A stretch of DNA of 64,000 nucleotides from Aplectana chamaeleonis. Lineage: Eukaryota > Nematoda > Chromadorea > Rhabditida > Cosmocercidae. Location: positions 181,418 through 245,417 of the forward strand of contig JAPDOI010000966.1 in assembly GCA_029168955.1 (NCBI GenBank), given 5' to 3'. The notes under the pieces were generated by a model. That model saw nothing but the letters and a program-made list of their open reading frames with translations, did no database searches and had not been told where the DNA came from. Shown here piece by piece: positions 47,726-60,925 of this stretch. A program made the translations under genes and the position numbers. Position 1 is the stretch's first letter; each line of letters begins with the position of its first letter.

Positions 47726-50257
47726 ATTAATCTCTCGATGTCAAACTATGACGTCAAACATGCCTGTCCACTTGCCTGACATTACCTGTTTGGGACGAGT
47801 AGGCCAATTGCTCTGCCTGTGAAACCTTGATAAAATTTTACTGATGCTGCTAATCAGTCAAATACTGTTGTTGATGAAGCCGTTCAGAAACTCCGATTGC
47901 AGCGTTATGGAAGGTTCAATACCAAATGGACTTAAATGGCATTTCCGTCTGGAGTGAAGTTTGCCGACGCGGCTTTGCACAACGTCCCAATGACGTTTTA
48001 GGTACCTCGAGGCCTGAATTCTTGCAACCAGTCAGGGTCCCGAGGAAATGAAACCTGTGCACAATTTGTGGGAATTCGATCAGGAGTTCAGCTTTTTTCG
48101 ATGATTGCTTGCATTTTTATTATTGGGGTCGATGACGTCTTTTAGTGGTTTTTCGAAGACTGAAGTTATGACGGATTCCACGCCTACAGGGGGTTAAAAT
48201 CAGTTAAAGGCAGTGTTCACGATTAAAGTCGTTGTTTTGATTTTTGAATCGTTGTTTTGTTCAAATCATTCTCTAAAACGACGTCCCATGCTGATTCAAT
48301 AAGTTGCCTTTACGAGGTCGTACAAGACCTTCTGGGAACGACGGTTGTGATCCCTCAAAAATTGAGCTAAGGAAGTATGATCATTGATTGTCCGGGGCAT
48401 TAACTTCCGTCTTTGCAGCCGATGTATGCGAGTACGGCTTGATGTAAAGAGAAGGTTAGAAAGCAAGTCTTTACATGAAGGGAAAACACGCTCAGGAAGC
48501 CAGTTCCAGAGAAACCAAAATCACTCATCTCACGATCTCGAGTTTTCATTTGTTCACCTCGGGGAGCGGGCCTTGAAGCACGTTTGGACGTTTGCCTTGA
48601 CGTCATCAAACCCGGCAGCTTCGGGCTCTTCTGGAGCTCCCGATTCTGTCATCGTTTCCTGATGCGTTTTCTAACGTTACAAAGGGCCCGATGACAATAC
48701 CATTTCAAGTGAAAACTTTTAGAACACGATTTTTTTATCGTGAACACTGCATCTTCAAATGTCCCGACTGAACGAATTCTTTTCATGTCGTAATAAATTG
48801 CACTTTTCGTTTCGTTTTTATGAAATCATTTTTCTACAAATTCTACACCATTTTTATCTATTTTCAATAAAGTATATCCCGATGTTTCCAAGCCTGAAAA
48901 TGTTTGCTGATCCCACTTTCAACGTTATCGTTCCCGAAAAATTTTCACGACCCCCCACCGCCCACATCGATTGCTTAAGCACTCTCGACGTCCTAACTGA
49001 CCTGGACCCTCGTTGGCGGCTTTTCATGATTGCCGTGCGAGTGTTGTATATCAGGGATGCGCGGCGAAACATTTTAAACGAATTTCTTAGCAATTTCTTT
49101 ACGACGTTGAACAATCAGAAGCTCTTATTCGGTAAAACGTTTCCAATCCTTCGTTTAGTCAAATATTGCACCTGTCTTACCAGGATTCAGTTTAGAAGGT
49201 TCAGAGTTCAGTGTAAGAGTTTTAGCAGGTTAGGGGAACAAAGGAACAAAATGTTCCACCGCATTTACGGCCTACGGCTCACGGCCTACAACCAAACAAT
49301 GAGCTGATTAATCACAATCAAGTTATTTGTGACATGAGCTAGAAATTCGACGCATTACTTTCCAGTCTTCGCTTAATATCCAGTGGGTAATCTTAGCCCT
49401 TGGCATTGCTGAATAGATTGCTATGAGAACGTTCGGAGGTGATTCTAAGATGATCAGGACGCGATGTGGACTTGCTGATCAGTCATCTTGAGATCGGTTG
49501 AAGGGAAAGTACCGATGGTGAATCTTGTGAAGATGATCATGAAATGCTGATCCAGATCATGTAGAGTGCCAGAGTGCACTATTTTTGTTACGTACACTCT
49601 CGCTCATTGCAATACAACTGTCAATAGTCTATCTACAAGTATGCATTTTAATACACATAAACATTTTCTTCTTAGAGTTTGTGATATTTTTTCGTCTGGA
49701 AGAGGTGTGTTCGCCAGTGTTCTTTATTCTAGATCTTCGCCTCCTTCAAAGCCAGACAAACCTCTACCGGTTCAACTCATCATAGTGCATTTCATCTTTA
49801 GGCAAGTAAGCTGGAGTGTACTGTCCCAACATTAATCTCCTTTTCACGAGTTCTATTATTACAAATTGAGTCTAGGAAGTTGATTCCTTTACGAGCACGC
49901 CTCTCTTCTTCTTTTCTTCTTATTGCGCTACCATCTGGCACTTCGTCTGTAATGTCATTGGCCTTGATAGTCGCAGTCTCAAGGTTCAGACAAGTTCTCA
50001 CTCTGTCAGTCACAAAAAGCACTGATTAAAGGCAGGATTCAGCGATGAATACCAAAGTTGCCTTTTCTCAAGCAGGAACGTTTTCAAACTTTGGGTCCCT
50101 CACGAGCAACAGTAAAGGACGAAGTAGGACGAGAAAAATGGCGTAAATTTTCTGTGATGAAAATGGGTTGTGGTTTGGCAGACTCATTGGACCACCGAAT
50201 CTTCACACACCCTGAAAAATTGGAATCATCCAATCATGGGCATTGAACCATCTTATC
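47726..50257. other. No supported gene; one 182-codon open frame
   Basis: A plus frame at 48759-49307 (182 codons, basic, with a hydrophobic stretch near residues 22-40) is the longest non-repeat frame in the right half of the window. I recognise no domain, and a start context or splice sites cannot be argued, so it is not called as a CDS. The rest shows no RNA gene. Faint satellite-like words (TTGACGTCATCAAA near 48597) suggest more decayed repeat material. Confidence 0.4.
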
Positions 50258-50705
50258 GCTCCAGCCGCGAAGCGGCACTGGAGAGGACTGGTTTTGCCTA
50301 GGCCTTGTGATCACCAGGGTACATAAAATGGTTTATAGAATCTTTGGAAACAAAATTTCTGAAGATTTCCTTCTGGATATAAGCGAAGGGGTCCAGAAGA
50401 CTACCTGCTGTCAGAATTTCAAGCAAAATCGCTTCACAAAATAACAAAGTTATTGAGCCCGAAAAGCTTAAGAAAATTTCCATGGTATTGCGCGCTCGTG
50501 AGCCGGTGAGCCGTAGGCCGTAGGCCGTGGGCCGTAAACCGCGTGGGCCAAATCACTGCGCTTTTCAGTCCTCACTGCTAGTTATTAGCCACTGCCACGA
50601 TGGTGGCTCGGGCAATCAACCGTTGGCAGACAGGTAAGTTTGGTAGGAGAGTGCAATAGGCTGGTAATTAACCACAATTTGTAGGTGATCGGAGATTTCA
50701 GGGAT
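50258..50705 (+). repeat. Leader repeat of CRE-satellite array 2
   Basis: Second copy of the 40845-41267 leader, same orientation. It carries a perfect GCCGC-GAA-GCGGC hairpin (50264-50276) that the first copy lacks, and the same GCCGTAGGCCGTGGGCC block before the satellite begins. Confidence 0.85.
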
Positions 50706-52439
50706 TCTGAGTAAGGTCATCGGGACGTCGTGAAAGTGCCTTCGAGTTTCTGATGACGTCATCGGGACGTCGTGAGTCAGCTTCGGAGAAACTTTGATGA
50801 GGTCGTAAGAGGACGTCGTGAAAGTGCTTCGGGCTTCTAGATGAAACGTCATCGGGACGTCGTGAAAAGTGCCTCGGTTTCTGATGATGTCATCGAGGAC
50901 GTCGTATATCTAGAAGTCGCTTCGGGCTTCTGATGCAGTGGTCATGGGGACGTCGTGAAAAGTGCTTCCAGGCTTCGGGCTTCTGGTGATCGTCATCAGG
51001 ACGTCGTGAAAGTAGCTTCGGGCTTTGTTGACGTCATCGGGACGTCGTGAAGGTAACTGGGCTGGCTTCTGATGACGTCATGGGGATCGTGAAAAGTACT
51101 TCGGGCTTCTAGTGGCGTCATCGGGACGTCGTGAAAGTGCCTCGAGTTTCTGATAACGTCATCGGGACGTGGCGAGTGCTTCGCGCTTTGATGACGTCAT
51201 GGGGACGTCGTGAAAAGTGCTCTTCCGGGCTTCTGGATGACGTCATCGGGACGTCGTGAAAAGTGCCTCGAGTTTCTGGTAACGTCATATCAGGACGTCG
51301 TGAGAGTGCTTCGGGCTTTGTTGATGGTGACGTCATCGGGGACGTCGTGAAAGTGCCGGGCTTCTGACGTCATCAGGACGTCGTGAAAGTGCTTCAGGCT
51401 TCTGATGACGTCATCAGGACGTCAGGAAAATGGGGCGCCGAGGTTTCTGATGACGTCATGGGGACGTCGTGAAAGTGCTTCGGGCTTCTGATGACGTCAT
51501 CGGGACGTCGTGAAAAGTGCTTCAGGCTTTCTGACGGCGTCATCGGGACGTCGTGAGAGTGCTTCGGGCTTCTGATGACGTCATCGGGACGTCGTGAAAG
51601 AGTGCTTCAGGCTTCTGATGACGTCATCGGGACGTCGTGAAAAAGTGCTTCGGGCTTCTGATGACGTCATCGGGACGTCGTGAAAGGTGCTTCGGGCTTC
51701 TGACTGGCGTCATCCAGGGACACGTGCGTAGAAAAGTGCTCCGGGCTGGTATTGCCCGTCATCAGGACGTCGTGAAAAATGCTTCGGGCTTCATGATGAC
51801 GTCATCGGGAAGTGCGTAAAAAAGTGCTTCAGGCTTCTTATGACGTCATCGGAACGTAGTGAAAAGTGCTTCGGGCTCCTGATGACGTCATCTGGACGTC
51901 GTGAGGAAATCTTATGACGTCGTCGGGACGTCGTGAAAGTGCTGAAGCTACAGTGACATCATCAGGTTGTCTGTGAAAGTAGCTTCAGGCTACGATGACG
52001 TCATCGGGACGTCGTGAAAAGTGCTTCGGGGCTTCTGATGCGTCATTCAGGACGTCGTGAAAGTGCTTCGGGCTTCTAGATGGCGAGTCGCCGAGGACGA
52101 TCGTAGAGAGTGCTTCTGACTTCTGACAATCATCAGGACGTCAATCGGGACGTCGCGAAAGTGCTTCGGGCTTCTGATAGCGTCATCCGGGACGTCGTGA
52201 AAGTGCTTGCGCGGCTTCACTGATGAACCGCGCGTCATAACGGGACGTCGCGAAAAGTGCTTCTGAGCTTCTGAAATAACGTCATCAGGACGTCATTAGA
52301 AAAGTGCCACTTCAGGGCTTCTGATGACGTCATCGGGACGTCGTGAAAAAGATGCTTCAGGCTTCTGATGACGTCATCGGGACGTCGTAAAAAAGTGCCT
52401 CGAGTTTCTGATGACGTCATTGGGACGTCGTGAAAAGAT
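50706..52439 (-). repeat. CRE-type 42-bp satellite, array 2, plain part
   Basis: About 40 units, with many perfect GATGACGTCATC palindromes and GGGACGTCGTGAAA between them. Some units have a variant half (CCTCGAGTTTCTGA). Unit length slips by several bases in places, especially 50880-51060 and 51880-52320. Confidence 0.93.
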
Positions 52440-55400
52440 TTGACAGGCCTACCCAGACGGGGGGGCACTCAAGATTCAAGTCAGAAATGGAATGAACCAC
52501 CGATCTATAACGCTATCAATCGAAAGTATTTCTACACAACTATCAACAACAATGAGTGATAGCAGCATCCAAACAACTTTATCAGGGTTTCCATTCCATT
52601 TTCATGAGAGAAAGTCGTGGGTGCCTTGCAGTCTAGGGACAAAATCCCAAGAGTGCTTCGGGCTTCTGATGACGTCATCGGGACATCGTGAAGTAGGACT
52701 ATCTAGAGGAGCAGAAAACACTCAAGATTCAAGTCAGAAATGGAATGAACCGCAGATCTATAACGCTATCAATCGAAAGTATTATTTCTACACGGCTTCA
52801 TCAGCAACAGTGAGCTGATAGCAAGCATCAAGCATCTTTTATCAGGGTTTTCCATTCGTTTTTTATGAGAAAGTCGTGGGTGCCCCGTCTGAGGATAGTC
52901 CCAAGAGTGCTTCGGGCTTCTGATGACGTCATCGGGACATCGTGAGAAGTGCGGGACCATATTCCTAGACGGGGGGGCAAGAAAACCTCAAAATTCCAAG
53001 TCAGAAATGGAATGAGAACCACCGATCTATAACGCTATCAATCGAAGTATTTCTACACAACCCCATCAACAACAATGAGTGATAGCGGCGTCAAAACATC
53101 TTTTATCAGGGTTTCCATTCATTTTCATGAGAAAGTCATTGGGTGCCCCGTCTAGGATAAAATCTAAGTCTTCGGGCTTTCTGATAATCCATCAGGACGT
53201 CGTGAAAAGTGCTTCGGGCTGATGAAGCGTCGGACGTCCCAAGAAGTGCTTCGGGCTTCTGATGACGTCATCAGGACGTCGTGAAAACCGTGCTGGGCGT
53301 TCTGATGACGTCATCGGGACGTCGTGAAAAGTGCTTCCGGGCTTCTGATGACGTCATCGGGACGCTGAAAGTGCTTCGGGCTGAAAGTACCTTCGAGCTT
53401 CTGATCGGGACGTCGTGAATCGGGACGTCGTGAAAGGTCTTCGGGCTTCTGATGACGTCGTATCGCGGACGCGTCGTGAAAGTCTTCGGGCACCTGCTGC
53501 AGTGCTTCGGGCCTGACGACGTCATCAGGACCCGTCGTGAAAGTGCCTCAGGGTTTCTGATGACGTCATCGGGACGTGATGAAAGCTGCTTCGGGCTTCT
53601 TATGACGTCATCAAAGGACGTCGTGAAAGTGCTTCGGGCTTCTGATGACGTCATCGGGACGTCGTGAAAGAGTGCTTCGGGCTTCCTGATGACGTCATCG
53701 GGACGTCGTAAAGTGCCCTCGAGTTTCTGATGACGTCATTGGGACGATCGTGAAAAGTGCGGGCCTACCCCCAGACGGAGGCACTCAAGATTCAAGTCAG
53801 AAATGGAATGAACCACCGATCTATAACGCTATCAATCCAAAGTATTTCTACACAACTTCATGCTAACCAACATTAATTGATAGCAGCATCAAACGCTTTT
53901 ATCAGAGGACCGATCATTTTCATATGAGAAAGTCGTGGGTGCCCCCGTCTAGGATAGTCCCAAGAGTGCTTCGGGCTTCTGATGACGTCATCGGGACATC
54001 GTGAAGTGCGGGCCTACCCCAGACAGGGGGGGCACTCAGATTCAAGTCAGAAATAGAATGAACCACCGATCTATAACGCTATCGATATCAAAGTATTTCT
54101 ACACAACTTCATCAACAACAATAAGCTGATAAGCAGCATCAAGCACCTTACTATCAAAGAGTTTCCATTCATTTTCATGAGGAAAGTGTTAGGTGCTACC
54201 CAGCTCTTGAATAATCCCAAGAATGCTTTCAGGCTTCACGTGATGACGTCATCGGGACATCGTGAGAAGTGCGGGACTATCCTAGACGGGGAGGAGCACT
54301 CACAAGAATTCAAGTCAGAAATGGGAATGAACCACCGATCTACTCACCTTCTCAATCAAAGTATTTCTACACAACTTCATCAACAACAATGACTGATAGC
54401 AGCATCAAGCACAGCACATCAAGGTTTCCATTCATTTTCATGAAAGTCGTAGATTTGCCCCCGTCTAGGATAGTCCCAAGAATGCTTCGGGCTTCTTTGA
54501 CGTCATCGGGACATCGTGAGAAGTGCGGGACTATCCCTGGAGCAGAGGAAAACACTCAAGATTCAAGTCAGAAAATGGGATGCGACCACCGATCTGCATA
54601 ACGCTAACTAGTCGAAAGTATTTCTGCACAACTGCATCAACAACAATGACTGATAGCGGCATCAAGCACCTTTATCAAGGTTGTCCATGTCATTTTCATG
54701 AGAAAGTCGTGGTGCCCCCTGCGTCTGAGATAGTCCCAAGAATGCTTCGGGCTTCTGATGAGCGTCATCGGGACATCGTGAGAAGTGCAGGACTATTATC
54801 CTAAGGGAGGCACTCAAGATTCAAGTCGAGGCATGGAATGAACCACCGATCCTATAACGCTATCAGTAAAGTATTTCTACACAACTTCATCAGCAACAAT
54901 GAGTGATAGCAGCATCAAACATCTTTTATCAGGGTTTCCATTCATTTTCATGTAGAAAAGTCGTGGGTACCCGATTGCCCGTCCTAGGATAGTCCCAAGA
55001 GTGCTTCGGGCTTCTGTATTGACGTCATCGGGACATCGTGAGAAGTGCAGGACTATCCTAGACAGGGGGCACTCGAGATTCAAGTCAGAAATGGAATGAA
55101 CCACACCGATCTATAACGCTATCCAATCAAAGTATTTCTGCACAACTTCATCAGCAACAATGACTGATAGCGGCATCAAGCACACCTTTTATCAAGGTTT
55201 CCATTCATTTTCATGAGAAAGTGCGGAGTTGCCGATCAGGATAGTCCCAAGAATGCTTCGGGCTTCTGATGACGTCATCGGGACATCGTGAGAAGTGCGG
55301 ACATATCTCTGAACCAGAGCGGGAAGTTCTTTCAAGATTGCAAGTAGAAATGGAGTATGAACCTGACCGATCTATAACATATCAATCAAAGTATTTCTAC

Positions 55401-58400
55401 ACAACTTCATCAACAACAATGAGTGATAGCAGCATCAAACACATATCTTTATATCAGGTTTCCATTCATTTTCATAGAGAAATTAGTGGAGTGCCCCCGT
55501 CACAGGATAGTCCCAAGGGTGCTTCCGGGCTTCTGATGACGTCATCGGGACATCATTAAGTACCGGGACTATATCTAGACAGGGAGGCACTCAAGATTCA
55601 AGTCAGAAATGGAATGAACCACCGATCTATAACGCTATCAATCAAAATATTTCTACACAACTTCATCAACAACTAATGACTGATAGCTTGGCATCCAAGC
55701 ACCTTTTATCAAGGTTTCCATTCATTTTCATATAGAAAGTCGTAGGATTGCCGTCTAGGATAGTCCCAAGAATGCTTCGGGCTTCTGATGACGTCATCAG
55801 GACATAAACGTGAGAAGTGCGGGACCAGCTCCACAGAGGAGAGGCACTTCAAAGATTCAAGTCAGAAATGGAATGAACCACCGATCTATAACAGCATATC
55901 AATCAAAGTATTTACACACAACTTCATCAACAACTTTAATGAGTGATAGCAGCATCAGAAGCATCTTTTATCTAGGGTTTCCATTCATTTTCATGAGAAA
56001 GTCATTGGGTGCCCCCATGTCTAGGATAGTCCCAAGAGTGCTTCGGGCTTCTGATGACGTCATCGGGACATCGTAAGAGAAGTACGGGACTATCCTGGAG
56101 CTTGAGCAGAAGGAAAAAACACCCTAAGATTCAAAGATCAGAAATGGAGATGAACCACCGATCTATAACACGCTATCAATCCAAAGTATTTCTACACAGC
56201 TTCATCAACAACCTAATGACTGATAGCAGCATCAGAAAGCACCTTTTATCAAGGTTTCCATTCATTTTCATGAGAAAGTCATTGGGTGCCCCCGTCTGGG
56301 ATAGTCCCAAGAATGCTTCGGGCTTCTGATGACGTCATGTCATGGGACATCGTGAGAAGTGCGGGACTATCCTGAACTGAGACCTTGGGAAAGCACTCAG
56401 ATTCAGAGTCAGAAAATGGAATGAACCGCAGATCTATAACATGCTATCAATCAAAGTATTTCTACACAGCTTCATCCAACAACAATGATTTAATGCAGCA
56501 TCAAAGCACCTTTTATCAGGTTTCATTCATTTTCGCTGAGAAAGTCGTGATTGCCCCAATCACAGGATGGTCACCAAGAATGCTTCGGGCTTCTGATGAC
56601 GTCATCGGACATCGTAGAGAAGTGCGGGACTATCCCTAGAGAGAGGCACTCAAAATTCAAGAACCAGAAATGGAGATGAACCACCGATCTGCTGCGCTAT
56701 CCAATCAAAATGTTCTACACAACTTCATCAGCAGCAATGAGTGATAGCAGCATCAAACGCATGCTTTTATCAGGGTTTCCATTCATTTTCTTGAAAGTCA
56801 TTGCGTGCCCCCCCGTCTAGGATAGTCCCAAGAGGTGCTGAAGGCTTTCTGATGACGTCATCGGGACATCGTGTGAAGAAGTGCGGGACTATCCTAAGGA
56901 CAGGGGGGGCGCACTCCGGGAATTCAAGTCAGAAATGGAATAGATACCGATCCTATAAACTTGCCTATCAATCAAAGTATTTCCTACACACAACTTCATC
57001 TGTAACAATGACAATAGTAGCATCAAGCACACTTTATGCCCCAAAGTTTCCATTCATTTTCGTGAAAGTCATTAGGTGCCCCCGTCTAGGATAATCCCCC
57101 AAGAGATGCTTCGGGCTTCTGATGACGTCATCGGGACATCGTGAGAAGTGGGACTATCTCAGAACGGGGGGAAGCCTGAACGTCAAGTCCAGAAATGGAA
57201 TGATTCACACAGTCTATCTTGCTATCAAGTAGAAGTATTTCTACACAACACCATCAACAACAATGAGTGATAACGACATCAAACATCTTTTATCAGGGTT
57301 TCCATTCATTTTCATAGAGAAAGTCATTAGGTACCCCCAAATCTAGGATAGTCCCCCAAGAGTGCTTCGGGCTTCTGATGACGTCATCGGGACATCGTGA
57401 GAAGTACTGGGACGCTATCCTAGACAGAGAAAGCACTCAGAATTCAAGTCAGAAATGGAATCAGACACCGATCTATAACGCTATTAATCAAAAGTATTTC
57501 TACACAACTTCATCAACAACAATGACTGATAGCAGCATCAAGCACCTTTATCAAGGTTTCCATTCATTTTCATGAGAAAGTCGTGGGAACCCCCGTCTAG
57601 AGGATAGTCCCAAGAATGCTTCGGGCTTCTGATGACGTCATCGGGACATCGTGAGAAGTGCGGGACTATCCTAGAGAGAAGGCACCTCAAGATTCAAATC
57701 CAGAAATGGAATGAACCACCGATCTATAACGCTATCAATCAAAGTATTTCTACACAACTTCATCAACAACAATGAGTGATAGCAGCATCAAACATCTTTT
57801 ATCAGGGTTTCCATTCATTTTCTATGAGAAAGTCGTAGGTGCCCCATCTGAGATAGTCCCAAGAGTGCTTCCGGGCTGATGACGTCATCAGGACATCGTG
57901 AGAAGTGCGGAACTATCCTGAACGGGGAAGCTCAAGATTCAAGTCAGAAATGGAATGAACCACCGATCTATAACGCTATCAATCAAAGTCTTCTACACAA
58001 CTGTCATCAACAACTAATGACTGATAGCGGCATCAAGCACCTTTTATCAGGTTTCCATTCATTTTCCTTGAAAGTCGTAGGTCCTTTTGCGTCTAGGATA
58101 AAGTCCCAAAGAATGTCGGGCTTCTGATGACGTCATCGGGACATCGTGAGAAGTGCGGGACTATCCTAGAGCGAGAAAGGCACTCAAGATTCAAGTCAGA
58201 AGTAAATGAACCACCGTCTATAACGCTATCAATCAAAGTATTTCTACACAACTTCATCAACAACAATGACTGATAGCAGCATCAAGCACCTTTTATCAAG
58301 AGTTTCCATTCATTTTCATATAGAGAAAGTCGTGGGTGCCCCCGTCTAGAGATAGTCCCCACAGAATGCTTCGGGCTTCTGATACGTCATCGGGACATCG

Positions 58401-60300
58401 TGAAAGTGCGGGACTGGCCATCACAGAGGAGAGCACTCAAGATTCAAGTCAGGGAAATGGAATGAACCACCGATCTATAACGCTATCAATCAAAGTATTT
58501 CTACAACTAAATCAGCAACAATGAGTGATAGCAGCATCTAAACATCTTTTATCAGGGTTTCCACATTCATTTTCATGAAAGTCAGTGGGTGCCCCCAAAT
58601 CTAGGATAGCTCCCAAGGGTGCTTCGGGCTACTGGTAGCGTCATCGGGACATCGTGAGAAGTGCGGGACTATCCTGTAGAGCGGAGAGGAAAGCCTCCAT
58701 TCAAGTCAGAAATGGAATGAACCATGCGATCTATAACGCTATCAATCAAGTATTTCTACACAACTTCATCAGCAACAATGACTATTAGCAGCATCAAGCA
58801 CCGCACATCAGGGTTTCCATTCATTTTCCATGAAGAAAGTCGTGGGTGCTTTACCGTCTAGGATAGTCCCAAGAATGGCTTCCGGGCTTCTGATGACGTC
58901 ATCAGGACAAAATCGTGAGAAGTGCGGGACTATCTAGACAGAAAATTACTAAAAGAGTTCAAGTCAGAAATATGGAATGAACCACCGATCTATAACGCTA
59001 TCAATCAAAAGTATTTCTACACAACTTCATCAACAACAATGACTGATAGCAGCATCAAGCACCTTTTATCAAGGTTTCCATTTGTTTTCATGAGAAAGTC
59101 ATTAGCCAGGTGCCCCCGTCTGAGATAGTTACCCAAAGAATGCTTCGGGCTTCTGATGACGTCATCGGGACATCGTGAGAAGTGCGGGACTATCTGGGCA
59201 GAGAAGGCTTCAAGATTCAAGTCCAAAGAAATGGAATGAACCACCGATCTATAACACGCTATCAATCCAAAGTATTTCTACAGAACTTCATCAACAACAA
59301 TGACTGATAGCAGCATCAAAGCACCTTTATCAGGTTTCATTCATTTTCATGAGAAAGTCGTGGGTACCCAAATACTAGGATAGTCCCAAAAAAGAGTGCC
59401 TTCAGGCTTCTAGATGACGTCATCGGGACATCGTGAGAAGTGCGGGACTATCTAGAGGGAAGAACACTCAAGATTCCAAGTCAGAAATGGAATGAGCCGC
59501 AGATCTATAACACTGCCTCAATCAAAGTATTTCTGCAACTGCATCAGCAACGATGAGTGATAGCGGCATCAAGCATCTTTTATCCGGGTTTTCCACTCTA
59601 TTTCTTGAGAAAGAATCGTGGGTGCCCCCGTCTAGGATAGATCCAAGAAATGCTTCCGGGCTTCTGATGACGTCATCGGGACATCGTGAGAAGTGCGGGA
59701 CGCTATCTGGGCAGAAACACTCAAGATTCAAGTCAGAAATGGAGATGAACCACCGATCTATAACGCTATGATCAAAGTATTTCTACACAGCTTCATCAAC
59801 AACAATGACTGATAGCAGCATCAAGCACCTTTTATCAAGGTTTCCATTCATTTTCATGAAAGTCGTGATTTGCGCGTCTAGGATAGTCCCAAGAATGCTT
59901 CGGGCTTCTGATGACGTCATCGGGACATCAATGACGAAGTGCGGGACCATCCTAGACAGGGGGGGCACTCAAGATTCAAGTCGAAATGGAATGAGCCACC
60001 GATCTATAACATATCAATCAAAGTATTTCTACACAACTTCATCAACAACAATGACTGATAGCAACATCAAGCACCTTTTATCCAAAGGTTTCCATTCATT
60101 TTTCATAGAAAGTCAAGTGATTGTGGAGTGCCCAAATCTAGGATGATAAAGTCCCAAAGAATGCTTCAGAACTATGATGTAGTCATCAGGGACATCGTGA
60201 GAAGTGCGGGACTATCCTGGCAGGGAGGGCCTCAAGATTCAAGTCAGAAGTAAGATGAGCCACCGATTCTATAACGCTATCAATCAGAAGTAATTTCCAC
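52440..60300 (+). repeat. ~250-bp higher-order repeat: CRE satellite plus captured TIR element
   Basis: About 28 units of roughly 250 bp, with a short return to plain 42-bp satellite at about 53170-53755. Each unit is one satellite monomer (CTTCGGGCTTCTGATGACG, TCATCGGGACATCGTGAGAA) followed by a ~200-bp element. A good copy is 57662-57860 (199 bp). Its ends are inverted repeats, GGGACTATCCTAGACGGGGG and CCCCCGTCTAGGATAGTCCC. Interior landmarks are TCAAGTCAGAAATGGAATGA, CCGATCTATAACGCTATCAA, CATCAACAACAATGA and TTTCCATTCATTTTCATGAG. The element splits the monomer at AAGTGC: the left side reads AGAAGTGC and the right AAGAGTGC, consistent with a ~8-bp target duplication. Measured spacings between units: 254, 247 and 248 bp. 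Confidence 0.92.
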
Positions 60301-60377
60301 AACTATCATGGAATGAACCACCGATCTATAACGCTATCAATCATATCAAAAACATTTATGTATCCCACAACAATGAC

Positions 60378-60925
60378 TGATTTCTGTAAAAAGGGGTCTC
60401 CCACAGAAGTAAAAGTGGTTTTGGTTGGCGTTACAAGTGCTTCAAACAACAAAAGGAACAATAGAGAAGCGGAATGAGGAGAGTCTACAAAAATGAACAA
60501 CCATCCTCCAAGAGCTCTTTTCTTTTTCGAAGCTTCAAAAACAGCGGAAACAAACCGTTGTGGATTCTCCTGAGGAAGCGCTTTTAAACCACAAAGGACT
60601 TTGAGACCTATGTAAGTTTATGATAAAATATCTTGTATATATGGGACTGAACCTAATAGCTTTATATCATTAAAAGGGGAGATGATGTTAAGAAATTGTT
60701 TTAGGGGAACCAGTCAATTCTTCCTCGTAAAATACCACTGTGGTTTGTTTCCGCTGTTTGGAAGTTTCAAAAAAGAAAAAGAGTTCTTGGAGGATGTTGT
60801 TCATTTTTTATAGACTCCTCCTCATTCCGCTTTCCTATGTGTTCCCTTTATGTTGAAGCTTATTTGTAACGCTATGCAAACCACTTTTTTGCTTCGGAGA
60901 CCCCCTTTTACAGAATTGTTCACTT
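60378..60925. mobile_element. Fold-back palindrome, copy 2
   Basis: Second copy of 45266-45795: TTTCTGTAAAAAGGGGTCTC at the left, GAGACCCCCTTTTACAGAA at the right, with GCGGAATGAGGAG and CTCCTCATTCCGC in the arms. On its left it abuts a truncated copy of the satellite's captured TIR element (broken after AACAATGACTGAT), so the array ends here. Confidence 0.82.

Noticed and set aside
48759..49307. 182-codon open frame as a gene
   Set aside because: No recognisable family or start context, and a shorter frame is open on the other strand; kept only as a note.
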